Shown here one piece after another: positions 1 through 9,255 of a stretch of 64,000 nucleotides of DNA. Numbering within the stretch: the stretch's first letter is position 1; each line of letters opens with the position of its first letter. The position numbers were made by a program, and so were the translations under genes. Source of the stretch: Lacticigenium naphthae DSM 19658. Lineage in GTDB: Bacteria > Bacillota > Bacilli > Lactobacillales > Carnobacteriaceae_A. The notes beneath the pieces were generated by a model. That model saw only the letters and a program-made list of their open reading frames with translations. It was not told the DNA's origin and made no database searches. The stretch lies in contig NZ_AUEG01000002.1 of NCBI RefSeq assembly GCF_000425865.1, forward strand, positions 232,599 to 296,598, given 5' to 3'.

Positions 1-384
1 GGAAAAACTAAAATGGGTAAAGCCAAACGTGCTATTTTAGATTCTCATGCTGTAGCGAAAGAAATTAACGACCAACGGTATGAGACCTTATGTCATGCGA
101 TCGGACATGCCGGAGCAACTGTCCATGTTGAAACACATGCTTTAGGATTGCCCATGTATGAATTAACTGCACTTATTTTAAAATATGGAATCGATAATTT
201 TGAAGAACCAGTTCATGATAAGATTGAATTTTATCAGAAACGTCTATTGTATTGGCAAGAAAATACGGATAAATTGAAACTTGAGTGGGCCGACTTCCTA
301 TTGGATGATACGAAACCGAATAAAGAGTGGTTGTTGAGTAAAAAAGAAAACAAGGCGCTAAATGAAAATAACCAAGAGTTATAA
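1..384 (+). CDS. Imm-5-like putative immunity protein, 5' end outside window
   Basis: The reading frame is open back to base 1 with no stop, and the first ATG (13) has no ribosome binding site, so this is probably the C-terminal part of a longer gene. The visible part carries the alternating small-residue/His pattern of the Imm-5-like family (ILDSHAVAKE, then HAIGHAGATVHVETHALGLP), followed by a charged helical tail (EFYQKRLLYWQENTDKLKLEW). Family members are usually about 150-190 residues, consistent with a missing N-terminus. The name comes from polymorphic-toxin immunity proteins, but many copies are solitary and of unknown role. No toxin is visible downstream. A terminator hairpin follows at 442. 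Confidence 0.6.
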   Translation, partial: GKTKMGKAKRAILDSHAVAKEINDQRYETLCHAIGHAGATVHVETHALGLPMYELTALILKYGIDNFEEPVHDKIEFYQKRLLYWQENTDKLKLEWADFLLDDTKPNKEWLLSKKENKALNENNQEL

Positions 385-441
385 AATGTACATGTATTTC
401 TCATAGGGACTAATCGATTAATTAAATGAGTTTAGACGAAA

Positions 442-478
442 AGAGTCAACAGCAAACAAAAATGCTGTTGGCTCTTTT
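442..478 (+). terminator. Intrinsic terminator after Imm-5-like gene
   Basis: A 13-bp stem (AGAGTCAACAGCA paired with TGCTGTTGGCTCT, one G-T pair) with an 8-nt loop is followed by TTTT. It lies 58 nt after the stop codon. Confidence 0.8.
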
Positions 479-861
479 GCTGTGAGGAGGTCATTAAGCT
501 AATTATTTATAGGGGATATTACGGTATAGTCATAGAAAGAATCTAAATAGTTGATACGATAACCCTAATGATTTTGATGATATTAAAAATCTGATTTATT
601 TGTGATACGGAGAACCGTACCATAAGTAGATGTTGTCATTTTTTGAAGAAAACAGGGTTTGAAGGCGTTCCTGATGGGATGTGCGGTATGGATATAAGCA
701 TAAATAAGCCTAGGCAGCAACCTTGTATTAAAGGGTTTACTGCCTTTTTTTCAATCCAATTCCATGAACGATAGTACGTTTTCAAGGAGTAAAAAGGGTA
801 AAACTTCTGTTACACTAGAGAAGGAGCAACAATAAATTTTAGAAGTGATAAAACCATGTAT
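479..861. other. Gene-free stretch before dbpA
   Basis: No credible coding region is seen. It holds one copy of a 17-nt intergenic element (AGAACCGTACCATAAGT, 611-627), whose 5' half is flanked by TACGG/CCGTA, and a second terminator-like hairpin (see 712). Confidence 0.5.
712..751 (+). terminator. Terminator-like hairpin upstream of dbpA
   Basis: The outer stem AGGCAG/CTGCCT encloses an inner CCTT/AAGG pairing and is followed by seven T residues. No gene ends just upstream, so it may end read-through or a short untranslated transcript. Confidence 0.5.
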
Positions 862-885
862 TGATACGTATCAGAATGGTATACT
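862..885 (+). promoter_or_regulatory. Probable dbpA promoter with palindromic operator-like site
   Basis: An extended -10 (TGGTATACT, 877-885) lies about 110 nt before dbpA. Directly upstream is the perfect 12-bp palindrome TGATACGTATCA (862-873), placed where an operator or upstream recognition site would sit. No good -35 is seen. The regulator is unknown. Confidence 0.45.
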
Positions 886-999
886 CTAGACCGTGGAAGA
901 GTCAGTATGAAGATTTTACGCATTTTTAGAAAAACAGTCAATCGGTTGAAATCTGTAACAATAATTCAGTAAAGAAAAAGAAAGCAGGAGAATATGAAT

Positions 1000-2457
1000 A
1001 TGAACAAGAAATCATTTGAAACATTTGGGATCAGTCCCGAAATAGTAACAGCGTTAACGAGTTTGCGTTACTTCAATCCAACAGCAGTACAGGAAGCAGT
1101 CATTCCATTGGCCTTAGAGAAACAGGACATTATCGTCGAGTCCCAGACGGGCAGTGGCAAGACCGTTGCTTTTGGTATTCCGATTTGTGAACAAGCAGAG
1201 TGGGAAGAAAATAAACCGCAAGCCTTGATTTTAGTTCCTACTCGGGAACTAGCCTTACAAGTCAAGGACGACATCATGAATATCGGTCGGTTGAAGCGGA
1301 TCAAAGTTACTGCGGTATTCGGTAAGTCTTCCTTTAAAACACAGAAATCTGAACTGAAACAAAAAAGTCACATTGTTGTCGGTACTCCCGGTCGGATACT
1401 GGAACATTTAAAAGAAGGCACATTAGTAGTAGATAAAATCGGTAGCTTGGTTTTAGATGAAGCGGATGAAATGCTCAATATGGGATTCATTGATCAGGTA
1501 GAAGAAATTATTGGCTACTTACCGAATGAACGTCAAACGATGCTCTTTTCTGCCACTTTGCCACCACAAATAGAGCGGTTAGCGAGTTTTTACATGAATC
1601 CTGATCGGGCTTCTGTCCGAATGGAACCATCAGCCGAGAACACGCCTAAGATTTTACACTCTTATATCAACGTGGAAGAATCATCTAAGGAAAAACGACT
1701 CTTAGATTTATTAACTATTGAAAATCCAGATTCTTGCATTATCTTTTGTAATACTAAAGATGCCGTGGATACGGTTGAAAAGTATTTAAACAAAGCTGAT
1801 TTACCCATCGATAAGTTGCACGGCGGTATGGATCAAGACGATCGCTTGGAGGTCATGGATGAGTTCCGTTCTGGGAAACTCCGTTATTTAGTAGCGACCG
1901 ATGTTGCTGCTCGTGGGATCGATATTGACAATGTGACACATGTCATCAACTATGATGTTCCTTTTGAAAAAGAGAGCTATACGCATCGGACAGGACGGAC
2001 AGGTCGAGCAGGCAAAACGGGACTGGCTCTAACGATGGTAAGCGATCAAGACAGAGGACGCTGGCAGGAAATTCGTGACTATGCCTTCGATGATAGCCTT
2101 GAGCTTACAGAAGTATTTGCTCCTAACGAGCGCTTAGTCAACCGTTCAAAGGCAGCTTTTGAAAAGAAAATAAACGCACGAGTTGCACCGAAAATCGCCC
2201 GCAATAAAGAGTTAAATAAAGACATTACTAAGGTTTACTTTAACGGCGGCAAGAAGAAAAAACTGCGCGCTGTTGATTTCGTCGGAACGTTGACGAGTAT
2301 CAAGGATGTGTCGGCCGAAGATATTGGCATTATTACGATTCAGGAAAATGTCACCTATATTGAAATTATGAACGGTAAAGGGCCTTATGTCATTTCCGAA
2401 ATGCAAGACCGTACGATTAAGGGAAAAACGTTGAAAGTCCGTAAAGCACACAAGTAA
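1000..2457 (+). CDS. dbpA: DEAD-box ATP-dependent RNA helicase, DbpA/YxiN type
   Basis: This is a full SF2 DEAD-box helicase. It has Q motif (FETFGIS...PTAVQ), Walker [39 protein letters not shown] and HRTGRTGR in order. The last ~75 residues ([16 protein letters not shown] to the end) match the RNA-binding domain of DbpA/YxiN, which recognises 23S rRNA helix 92, so the expected role is assembly of the large ribosomal subunit. Length (485 aa) fits YxiN. I chose the second ATG (1000) because the AGGAG at 986-990 is 9 nt upstream of it, whereas the ATG at 994 is only 3 nt from it. The gene is monocistronic, with its own extended -10 promoter. Confidence 0.93.
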   Translation: MNKKSFETFGISPEIVTALTSLRYFNPTAVQEAVIPLALEKQDIIVESQTGSGKTVAFGIPICEQAEWEENKPQALILVPTRELALQVKDDIMNIGRLKRIKVTAVFGKSSFKTQKSELKQKSHIVVGTPGRILEHLKEGTLVVDKIGSLVLDEADEMLNMGFIDQVEEIIGYLPNERQTMLFSATLPPQIERLASFYMNPDRASVRMEPSAENTPKILHSYINVEESSKEKRLLDLLTIENPDSCIIFCNTKDAVDTVEKYLNKADLPIDKLHGGMDQDDRLEVMDEFRSGKLRYLVATDVAARGIDIDNVTHVINYDVPFEKESYTHRTGRTGRAGKTGLALTMVSDQDRGRWQEIRDYAFDDSLELTEVFAPNERLVNRSKAAFEKKINARVAPKIARNKELNKDITKVYFNGGKKKKLRAVDFVGTLTSIKDVSAEDIGIITIQENVTYIEIMNGKGPYVISEMQDRTIKGKTLKVRKAHK

Positions 2458-2658
2458 ATAGAAGAATAAATTGAAGAAGCCGTTTAAATTGATAGAGAAT
2501 AGCACGTTATAGTTAGCGGGAGTATCTCAGTAGTTTATATGAAAACCGTAACGATTTAATAACGAGTAGAAACAGCATTCAGGAATCATTTCTTTTGGTG
2601 TTGGTTTCAGCTTTGATTACAACGGAATTTACAATCTATAATATAAGGAGAATGAGCA

Positions 2659-3462
2659 ATGGAATGGTTTATCGAGCAACATCCTGTAATGCAAGCTTTA
2701 TTGGCGACATTATTTACTTGGGGCGTCACAGCATTAGGTTCAGCTCTAGTATTCTTCTTTAAGGAGATCAATAAAAATGTATTGACTGGTATGTTGGGAT
2801 TTGCGGCAGGCGTTATGATCGCTGCGAGTTTCTGGTCATTGCTTGCGCCGGCCATTGAGATGACAGAACTGACAGACACACCCGCGTGGTTTCCTGCAGT
2901 CGTCGGATTTTTACTGGGTGGTTTGTTTCTTCTCGTCACAGATAAAGTACTTCCTCACTTTCATCCAGGAACTGAGGTAAAGGAAGGGATCAAAACAGAC
3001 TGGCAACGAAGCGTCTTATTAGTGTTAGCTATTACGTTGCATAATATTCCGGAAGGGTTAGCTGTTGGGGTAGCATTTGGAGCAGCGGCCGCTGGTTATC
3101 CTACGGCTACAGTAACAAGTGCTATCGCCTTAGCTATCGGTATCGGCCTTCAAAACTTTCCTGAAGGGGCTGCAGTCTCTGTACCTTTAAGAAAAAATGG
3201 ATTCAGCCGAATAAAAGCCTTCACATATGGCCAGGCTTCAGGGATTGTTGAACCAATCGCTGGAGTTGTCGGAGCGGCTTTAGTCATAATGATGCAACCT
3301 CTCTTGCCCTATGCTCTTTCATTTGCTGCCGGTGCGATGATTTATGTTGTTGTCGAAGAGCTCATACCGGAAGCGAAACTTGAACGTTGGAACGATGTCG
3401 GAACGATTGGAGCCATGCTTGGATTTGCAGTCATGATGTTCTTAGACGTGGCTTTAGGATAA
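2659..3462 (+). CDS. ZIP family divalent metal (zinc) transporter
   Basis: A 267-aa polytopic membrane protein with about eight hydrophobic segments. It contains the ZIP signatures HNIPEG in one helix and QNFPEG in the next, which form the binuclear metal site, plus the conserved C-terminal region [21 protein letters not shown] proteins import Zn2+ and sometimes Fe2+ or Mn2+ into the cytoplasm; the bacterial ZupT/GufA branch is the closest match. A strong AAGGAG lies 9 nt before the ATG. No metal-regulator box was recognised upstream. It stands alone between dbpA and the convergent fabV. Confidence 0.9.
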   Translation: MEWFIEQHPVMQALLATLFTWGVTALGSALVFFFKEINKNVLTGMLGFAAGVMIAASFWSLLAPAIEMTELTDTPAWFPAVVGFLLGGLFLLVTDKVLPHFHPGTEVKEGIKTDWQRSVLLVLAITLHNIPEGLAVGVAFGAAAAGYPTATVTSAIALAIGIGLQNFPEGAAVSVPLRKNGFSRIKAFTYGQASGIVEPIAGVVGAALVIMMQPLLPYALSFAAGAMIYVVVEELIPEAKLERWNDVGTIGAMLGFAVMMFLDVALG

Positions 3463-3585
3463 AAATAGTCTAAGTGGTTTAATTGGTGAGAAAAGAAAAT
3501 TGTTCTATTATAAATTGAACACAATGAATCCCAGGACGTTTTTTCTTCTCCTTTTGAGCTGGTTCTAATGTACTTGCAGCTTCTC

Positions 3586-3606
3586 AAAGGGTTGCAGGAC
3601 CCTTTT
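3586..3606 (+). terminator. Short terminator hairpin downstream of ZIP gene
   Basis: The 7-bp stem AAAGGGT/ACCCTTT with loop TGCAGG is followed by more T residues. An upstream CCTTTTGAG could pair alternatively with CTCAAAGG in the 5' arm. Confidence 0.5.
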
Positions 3607-3632
3607 GGTTTTCTGATGTGATTTCATTCATA

Positions 3633-3687
3633 AGAAGGCTCTTGATCTAGTGTGTCGTGATATCTAGATCAAGAGCCTTCTTTCTTT
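3633..3687 (+). terminator. Strong 18-bp terminator hairpin
   Basis: A perfect 18-bp inverted repeat (arms 3633-3650 and 3664-3681, starting AGAAGGCTCTTG) with a 13-nt loop and a T-rich tail. It lies between the convergent ZIP and fabV genes. Confidence 0.8.
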
Positions 3688-3790
3688 TATACATAGGATT
3701 CTAAGCTGAAGATCAAATAAAACACTGAATAAAGTGGGTGAAAGAACATGTATGCCCATCGCCAGCAGAGTAATAGATCACAACAAAAAG

Positions 3791-3818
3791 AAGGGTATGA
3801 CTTCACAGTCATACCCTT
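3791..3818 (-). terminator. fabV terminator
   Basis: A perfect 12-bp stem (AAGGGTATGACT/AGTCATACCCTT) with a 4-nt loop. Read on the minus strand it is followed by CTTTTTG, and it lies 42 nt after the fabV stop. Confidence 0.8.
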
Positions 3819-3859
3819 TAGCGTTCATATCGGGATAATTTGATGCGGCACCAAAACAA

Positions 3860-5056
3860 TCAATAGGTTAATGCTTTTAATTCTTCTAAAGTAACCTCTT
3901 GATCAACATAGTTGTCGACCATAAATCCACTTAAAATGGAAAATTCTTTATAGAAAAGGTTATATGCTGTGAGATCAGAATTAAAATTATCTTCGTTTAA
4001 CTCTGCAATCAATGCTTTTGTTTTAGCTTGTGTGTCACTATCTAACTCCCAGCTATCGGGTCTGAGACGGCCAACTTCATCATACTCAGCTTTATCACCG
4101 TAAATCATTTCCCGGTAAATGCGATCCTGATGCATGATGGGTGTTTCGTGTGTGCCTTTTTCTGACATTATTTTGTAAAGGCCGATACAATACACTGGGA
4201 AAAACGGAATAACGGAACTTGCTTTAGTAGTGACTGCAGTAGCTACCACCATTAGGGCCTTACCGTTGATGTCATCCAGTAAGCCATTTATAGTATTCGC
4301 TTTTTCATCGCAATCTGCTTTGGCACGGCCAAGCGTACCACCGCCATAATAGGGGTGATTCAATTCTGTTCCTAGATATGAATAATTAGTTGTCAAAACG
4401 TTATCAGCCAAAACGTCGGCTTCTTTTAGTGCTCTCATCCAGAGTTCCCAATCTTCTCCACCCATCACCTTAACTGTATCAGCGATTTCTTGGTCAGTTG
4501 CGGGTTCTAGCGTTTCAGTGTAATAAGTCTGCTTTTGCATATTGATATTCGGACCGACCACGGGCTCGCCGATGGCTTTGATCGAGGAATAGTATGTCTC
4601 CCCAGTATCGGGATCTGTTCTTCGACCACTTGCCAGACTATAAACGACTAAATCTACTTTACCCCCAAATTTGTTCTTTATATAATCGATGACCTCTTGC
4701 TTGGTTTCATGGCTAAATGCGTCTTGCACAAAATTCTTGGCAGTCAATCCTTCTTTTTCAGCTGCTTCTCGAAAAGCGATGTTATTGTACCAGCCAGCTG
4801 TACCCAAAGATTTTTCGCTCTTGGGTCCCTTTTCAAAAGAAATACCAATGGTATCTGCTCCTGTACCAAATGCTAGGCTGATTCGGGTGGCTAAACCATA
4901 GCTGGATGATGCACCGATGATCAGTACCTTTTTCGGCCCGTGATAAGACCCTTTATTTTTCACATAGTCGATTTGATTTAATACTTCTTGTTTGCATCCA
5001 AGTGGATTTACCCCTAAGGCTACATTTCCCCGTATATTTTGTTTGAATTTCACCAT
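3860..5056 (-). CDS. fabV: Enoyl-ACP/trans-2-enoyl-CoA reductase FabV
   Basis: A 398-aa protein matching FabV in length and sequence. The N-terminal Rossmann region has GASSSYGLATRI for NADH binding. The family's active-site pair Y-x8-K is present as Tyr237 and Lys246 in YYGGGTLGRAK. The C-terminal FAD/NADH-binding-like cap ends in FMVDNYVDQEVTLEEL. FabV reduces the enoyl intermediate in the last step of fatty acid elongation and is typically insensitive to triclosan. The gene is isolated from other fab genes, so it may be an additional or replacement enoyl reductase; a FabI or FabK elsewhere cannot be excluded. A clear GGAGGAG precedes the ATG. Confidence 0.92.
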   Translation of the reverse strand: MVKFKQNIRGNVALGVNPLGCKQEVLNQIDYVKNKGSYHGPKKVLIIGASSSYGLATRISLAFGTGADTIGISFEKGPKSEKSLGTAGWYNNIAFREAAEKEGLTAKNFVQDAFSHETKQEVIDYIKNKFGGKVDLVVYSLASGRRTDPDTGETYYSSIKAIGEPVVGPNINMQKQTYYTETLEPATDQEIADTVKVMGGEDWELWMRALKEADVLADNVLTTNYSYLGTELNHPYYGGGTLGRAKADCDEKANTINGLLDDINGKALMVVATAVTTKASSVIPFFPVYCIGLYKIMSEKGTHETPIMHQDRIYREMIYGDKAEYDEVGRLRPDSWELDSDTQAKTKALIAELNEDNFNSDLTAYNLFYKEFSILSGFMVDNYVDQEVTLEELKALTY

Positions 5057-5209
5057 AATTAGTTCTCCTCCATTACATCGTCTTAGGAATATAATAGCAG
5101 AAAATGATTCCTAAGAGAAATTACTTGCCATGATTTCAAGGGAGACGTACACTATGTGATAAGTAAATAATGAGGTTTTATAGAAAAGAACGACAGCGAC
5201 ATAGTACGC

Positions 5210-5226
5210 AGAACTGTACTATAAGT
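5210..5226 (+). repeat. 17-nt intergenic element, copy 2
   Basis: AGAACTGTACTATAAGT matches the copies at 611-627 and 7698-7714 at 14 or more positions. Here it is the 3' part of the hairpin TAGTAC...GTACTA and lies about 107 nt before the YbaK-type gene. Confidence 0.4.
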
Positions 5227-5332
5227 TAATATGGGTTTTTGAAAAGATGGAAGTAGATTTCAATGCATATTGTGATCAACTAGTCTCTAAAAACGACAAG
5301 GGAATAGATACATATAAGGAGGAGTATCAAAG

Positions 5333-5806
5333 ATGCTAATCGATCTGGAAGAATTCTTAAGAGAACGATCCATTTATTTTGAACTATACAACCATGATCC
5401 TATTTATACAAATGAAGATGCTGTGCGCATGAAAGAAGAAAAAGGATTTACGGGTACTGAAACCAAAGCCCTTTTTCTGAAAGGAAAATCTGGGCAATAC
5501 TATTCATTTATAACCTTCACAACAAAACGTACCGACTTCAAGCGATTAAAGCAAATTGTAGGTGAGAAAGTGACCATTGTGAAGTCAGATGAAATGGAAG
5601 AGATCACTGGTCAAAAAGCAGGAGCAGTCACACCCTTGGGCTATGAAGCGACCATTCCGATGATAGTAGATGAGGAAATGCTGGAACAAGAAAAACTTGT
5701 TTTTGCTCCTGGAAAGCCCAATCAAACCATGGTCATCCTGGCTAAAGATTTGAAAAAAATCATCGGGTTAATTGGAAATAAACTCTTTATTTACAGTGAA
5801 AAATAA
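5333..5806 (+). CDS. YbaK/ProX-type aminoacyl-tRNA editing domain protein
   Basis: A 157-aa single-domain protein of the YbaK/aaRS-associated family, which hydrolyses mischarged tRNAs (for example Ala- or Cys-tRNA-Pro) in trans. Family features are the early YNHDP segment, ETKALFLKGKSG with the conserved Lys, a hydrophobic FITFTTKRTDFK strand, and the glycine-rich AGAVTPLGY loop near residue 100 with the conserved GxVTPLG core. Its sequence is closest in style to ProX/PrdX deacylases; substrate cannot be fixed from sequence. GGAGGAG lies 9 nt upstream of the ATG. It is a single-gene unit followed by a terminator at 5875. Confidence 0.8.
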   Translation: MLIDLEEFLRERSIYFELYNHDPIYTNEDAVRMKEEKGFTGTETKALFLKGKSGQYYSFITFTTKRTDFKRLKQIVGEKVTIVKSDEMEEITGQKAGAVTPLGYEATIPMIVDEEMLEQEKLVFAPGKPNQTMVILAKDLKKIIGLIGNKLFIYSEK

Positions 5807-5874
5807 AGAGGGGCAGAAATGGACACTCACCTGAGCAGGAAGGTTTCTGGTAGGAGAAAAATGATTCAAAAAAT

Positions 5875-5932
5875 AATAAAACAGCAGCGCAGTTTGAGGA
5901 GAATAGACTCAAAGTGTGATGCTGTTTTATTA
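5875..5932. terminator. Bidirectional terminator between ybaK-like and rluF
   Basis: The 12-bp outer stem AATAAAACAGCA/TGCTGTTTTATT encloses an inner TTTGAG/CTCAAA stem. A/T tracts on both sides let it serve both convergent genes. Confidence 0.7.
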
Positions 5933-6001
5933 AAAAACGACAGAATCATTTTTAATTGGCCACGTGCTTATCGATAATTTGAATAGACTATCCATAGTTT
6001 T

Positions 6002-6709
6002 TTACCATTCTCGTGGCGTATAGTTTAGTTCTTTAAACAACTGGGTTTTCTCTTTCTTGGATAAGTAACGCCATTGGCCTATAGGGAGGTTGCCTAGTTG
6101 AATGTTCATGATTTGAAGTCTCTGTAATCGGTAGACGTTGTAGCCCAATTCTTCACACATACGACGTATTTGTCGATTGAGTCCCTGAGTCAGAATGATT
6201 TGAAAATCATATTTGGAAATTTGTTCTACTTTGCAAGGAAGTGTCGTTGTACCTAATATTTTGACACCTTCCGACATATTCTTCAGAAATTCCGGAGTGA
6301 TGGGGCGATCAACGGAAACAACATATTTCTTTTCGTGCTTATTCTCAGAGCGCAGAATTTCATTAACGATATCTCCATCATTCGTAAGAAGGATCAATCC
6401 CTCAGAATCTTTGTCGAGCCGCCCAATATTAAAGACTCGAAATGGGTGATTGACTAAATCAACAATGTTCCCTTTGACATCTTTTTCGCTAGTACTCGTA
6501 ATACCTACGGGTTTGTTTAAAGCAATATAGACATTGTTCCTTGCTACGTAGATTTGGTTTCCACCGACTCGCACATCGTCACCTGGTTCAACTTGACTAC
6601 CTATCGTTGCCCGTTTCCCATTAACGGTAACTTGGCCTTCAGCAATCAATTTATCGGCACCTCGTCTAGAAGCTTTTCCCGCTTCACTAATATATTTATT
6701 TATGCGCAT
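6002..6709 (-). CDS. rluF: 23S rRNA pseudouridine synthase, RluF type
   Basis: An N-terminal S4 RNA-binding domain (MRINKYISEAGKASRRGADK, residues 1-60) is followed by a RsuA/RluB/E/F catalytic domain. The catalytic-Asp motif is GRLDKDSEGLILLTNDG near residue 97, and QGLNRQIRRMCEELGY follows. The KPVGITSTSE segment and overall length (235 aa) favour RluF, which isomerises U2604 (and in some species 2605) of 23S rRNA, over RluB. It is transcribed alone on the minus strand and shares a bidirectional terminator with the gene to its left. Confidence 0.87.
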   Translation of the reverse strand: MRINKYISEAGKASRRGADKLIAEGQVTVNGKRATIGSQVEPGDDVRVGGNQIYVARNNVYIALNKPVGITSTSEKDVKGNIVDLVNHPFRVFNIGRLDKDSEGLILLTNDGDIVNEILRSENKHEKKYVVSVDRPITPEFLKNMSEGVKILGTTTLPCKVEQISKYDFQIILTQGLNRQIRRMCEELGYNVYRLQRLQIMNIQLGNLPIGQWRYLSKKEKTQLFKELNYTPREW

Positions 6710-6917
6710 ATTGACACTTCCTTAAATGTGAGTAATTATTATTCAATACTCACTATACTTCATATTAGACGTAAATCAAGCTACTCTATCAAAAAGTTAA
6801 GATTAGCAGTGTAAATTTCACCTTTATTGGGGGATCGCTATTCACTTGTTATTTCTAAAAATGAATTTGCTTTTTTTACAATAAGGTTGTTATGAATAGT
6901 ACAGAAGGAGATACAAG

Positions 6918-7628
6918 ATGATGAATTTCCATACGGTTATGCAAGAACTGGAATCTTTGAGTAAAGAAAGAATGAAGAAAATATATTTATCCAATGGTGC
7001 ACACGAGCCACTTTTTGGTGTGACCACCGGAGAAATGAAACCTTTATCAAAGAAAATAAAAACAAATCAGCTTTTAGCGGAAGAACTTTATGCTACGGGA
7101 AACTATGATGCAATGTATTTCGCGGGTATTATTGCAGATCCCAAAAGCATGACCGAGTCAGATTTCGACCGTTGGATCGAGGTGGCGTATTTTTACATGT
7201 TGTCTGATTTTGTAGTAAGTGTAACATTGGCTGAGTCCCCAATTGCACAAGAGGTGGCTGATAGATGGATCGCAAGCGGCCACGAACTAAAAATGTCAGC
7301 GGGCTGGAGTTGTTATTGTTGGCTTTTAGGTAATCGTTCAGATACTGAGTTTTCCAAAAGTAAAATTTCAAACATGCTCGATAGTGTGAAAAATACGATC
7401 CATGATTCACCAGAACGAACGAAAGCGTCAATGAACAATTTTCTGACTACGGTAGGGATCTCATTTTCCCCATTAACTGAAAAAGCACTTGAAACAGCAG
7501 CGCAAGTTGGTACAGTGGAAGTTAAACGGGCAAATAAAAAAGATGAACACTTAAATGCTTATGAAAGTATTCAAAAACAAGTGGATAAAGGAAGGATCGG
7601 TTTTAAACGTAAATTTGTCAGATGCTAA
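6918..7628 (+). CDS. AlkD-like DNA alkylation repair protein
   Basis: A 236-aa all-helical protein of the AlkD/HEAT-repeat DNA glycosylase family. Matching segments are GVTTGEMKPLSKKIK near residue 34, YFAGIIADP, DFDRWIEVAYFYMLSD with the conserved Asp, SAGWSCYCWLL with the Trp, and the C-terminal IGFKRKFVRC. AlkD proteins excise positively charged alkylated purines such as 3-methyladenine without base flipping. Many Lactobacillales homologues are uncharacterised, so repair activity is inferred. AAGGAG lies 7 nt before the first ATG; the following codon is also ATG and could serve. A strong terminator lies about 120 nt downstream. Confidence 0.8.
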   Translation: MMNFHTVMQELESLSKERMKKIYLSNGAHEPLFGVTTGEMKPLSKKIKTNQLLAEELYATGNYDAMYFAGIIADPKSMTESDFDRWIEVAYFYMLSDFVVSVTLAESPIAQEVADRWIASGHELKMSAGWSCYCWLLGNRSDTEFSKSKISNMLDSVKNTIHDSPERTKASMNNFLTTVGISFSPLTEKALETAAQVGTVEVKRANKKDEHLNAYESIQKQVDKGRIGFKRKFVRC

Positions 7629-7697
7629 AACGGATTTCAACTAGTCTTATTGGATCAGCGGAGTGACTTGTTTAAAACGCAGCTAAGTTTATGGAGA

Positions 7698-7714
7698 AGA
7701 ACTGTAGCATAAGT
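7698..7714 (+). repeat. 17-nt intergenic element, copy 3
   Basis: AGAACTGTAGCATAAGT lies between the alkD-like stop and its terminator. It differs from copy 2 at two positions. Confidence 0.35.
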
Positions 7715-7748
7715 GAATTATCTACCACAATAAAGAATGTGGAAATAG

Positions 7749-7789
7749 CAAAGAGCCATTTGAGTTTGTCCTCAAATGGCTCTTTGTGT
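7749..7789. terminator. Terminator after alkD-like gene
   Basis: A perfect 16-bp stem starting CAAAGAGCCATTTGAG, with a 6-nt loop. It lies between the convergent alkD-like and npr genes and could serve both. Confidence 0.75.
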
Positions 7790-7896
7790 CTTATCTTAAT
7801 AGGATCTTTTTACTGCTTGAATCAATAGTATCCTCAAAGAATCTGATCAGTAGAGAACTGTGTATTGAATTAAAAAGTAGATTTGATTTCTAATTT

Positions 7897-9255
7897 TTAA
7901 AACAACATGGTGTCGCTGCCGTATGATTCGCCTAAGGCTTTCATTGCGAGGACATTCAAGTAGTTCCATGGACGGTTGTATTCTGGTTGAAAGAAGAAGT
8001 CGGTACGAGCTAAGTGTTCGAGCGTCCATCCTGCTTCTATCACAACAGCCATTGTGTTGATCGATGCGGTAATGTCTTCTTTAGACATTAATTGTGCACC
8101 TTTAATGATATGAGATTCTTTTTCATAATAAATTTTCATCATTACGGTATTATCTTTCTCGTACATAAAGTCTGGACGGATTTTTTCTTCCACATAACAA
8201 CTAGTGACCTCTTCTTCACATTGATAAGCATCAAGAGCCTTGACACCTGTAGTCGCGAAATGGTAGTCAAATAGTGCCAATCCAGAAGTTCCTTGTACGC
8301 CCATCATTTTCATCACAGGTTTTGAGATGTTTTTTGCTGCGACAATTCCTTGACGACGTGCGTTGGAAGCCAATGCGATGTTCACTTTACTGTGTGTAGG
8401 GTTAAATGGAATAGTGGTAGCATCTCCAGCCGCAAAAATGTCTGCTTCTGAGGTCTGCATGTACTCATCCACTTCGATCATACCTTTAGAGTCCAATTTG
8501 ACAAGCCCTTTTAGCCACGCAGTCGCTGGTCTAATACCGGATGCAATGACAACGGTGTCTGCTTCATATTCGCCTTTATTCGTAATAACTTTTGTGACGG
8601 CTCCGCTTTCACCAATAATTTCTTTGACCATTTCCTTCGTTTGAACTTTTACGCCTCTTTCTTTGAGGTCTTTTTCTAGAATAGTTGTAAATTCCTTATC
8701 TAAATAAGTGGGGAGGATTTGATCGAGAGTATCAATGATGGTCGTATCCATACCCTTTTTAGCAAAAGCTTCCATCACTTCTACACCGATATAGCCAGCT
8801 CCGATGACAACTGCTTTTTTTGCTGAATCCATGCGGTTTTTTACTTTGTCAGCCCAATTGCGTCCACGAAGATAAAAAACATTTTCTAAATCTGTTCCTT
8901 CTACGGGTAATTGGAATGGGATCGCTCCAGGAGTAAGAATAAGTTTGTCGTAATTTGTTTTAGATTCACCGTCTGCTGTTTGTACAGTAATCGTTTTTGC
9001 TTTAGCATCGATGTCTGTCACTTCACTGTTGGTATGAACATGAACACCTTGTTCTTCATAGGATACCTCATTAGCATAATGCAATTCGTCCAAGGAGTTT
9101 GAAACCCCTTCTAAATAGGATTGAATCCCACAAGATAAGAATGAGACAGTCGAACCTTTTTCGTAAAGATGAATATCACTCTCGGGTGTGTCTTTTAACA
9201 ATGTTTGAACAGCCTCATAGCCTGCATGAGATGAACCAACTACTATAATTTTCAT
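7897..9255 (-). CDS. npr: NADH peroxidase (NADH oxidase family)
   Basis: A 452-aa FAD-dependent pyridine nucleotide-disulfide reductase with a single redox cysteine. The N-terminal FAD fold is GSSHAGYEAV with the catalytic-type His10. The redox motif SFLSCGI places Cys42, which forms Cys-SOH. The NADH fold is VVIGAGYIGVE, and the second FAD motif is IFAAGDAT. The C-terminal dimerisation domain is GVQGTSGLALFDYHFATTG...DFFFQPEYNRPWN. These details resemble enterococcal NADH peroxidase, which reduces H2O2 to water, more than the water-forming oxidase Nox, but the two cannot be separated with certainty by eye. A role in peroxide defence and NAD+ recycling is expected. Confidence 0.85.
   Translation of the reverse strand: MKIIVVGSSHAGYEAVQTLLKDTPESDIHLYEKGSTVSFLSCGIQSYLEGVSNSLDELHYANEVSYEEQGVHVHTNSEVTDIDAKAKTITVQTADGESKTNYDKLILTPGAIPFQLPVEGTDLENVFYLRGRNWADKVKNRMDSAKKAVVIGAGYIGVEVMEAFAKKGMDTTIIDTLDQILPTYLDKEFTTILEKDLKERGVKVQTKEMVKEIIGESGAVTKVITNKGEYEADTVVIASGIRPATAWLKGLVKLDSKGMIEVDEYMQTSEADIFAAGDATTIPFNPTHSKVNIALASNARRQGIVAAKNISKPVMKMMGVQGTSGLALFDYHFATTGVKALDAYQCEEEVTSCYVEEKIRPDFMYEKDNTVMMKIYYEKESHIIKGAQLMSKEDITASINTMAVVIEAGWTLEHLARTDFFFQPEYNRPWNYLNVLAMKALGESYGSDTMLF

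Noticed and set aside
3540..3610. Attenuator-like alternative pairing (CCTTTTGAG with CTCAAAGG, then a terminator)
   Set aside because: It lies after the ZIP gene and faces the end of fabV, so there is no downstream plus-strand gene to regulate. It is treated as a terminator.
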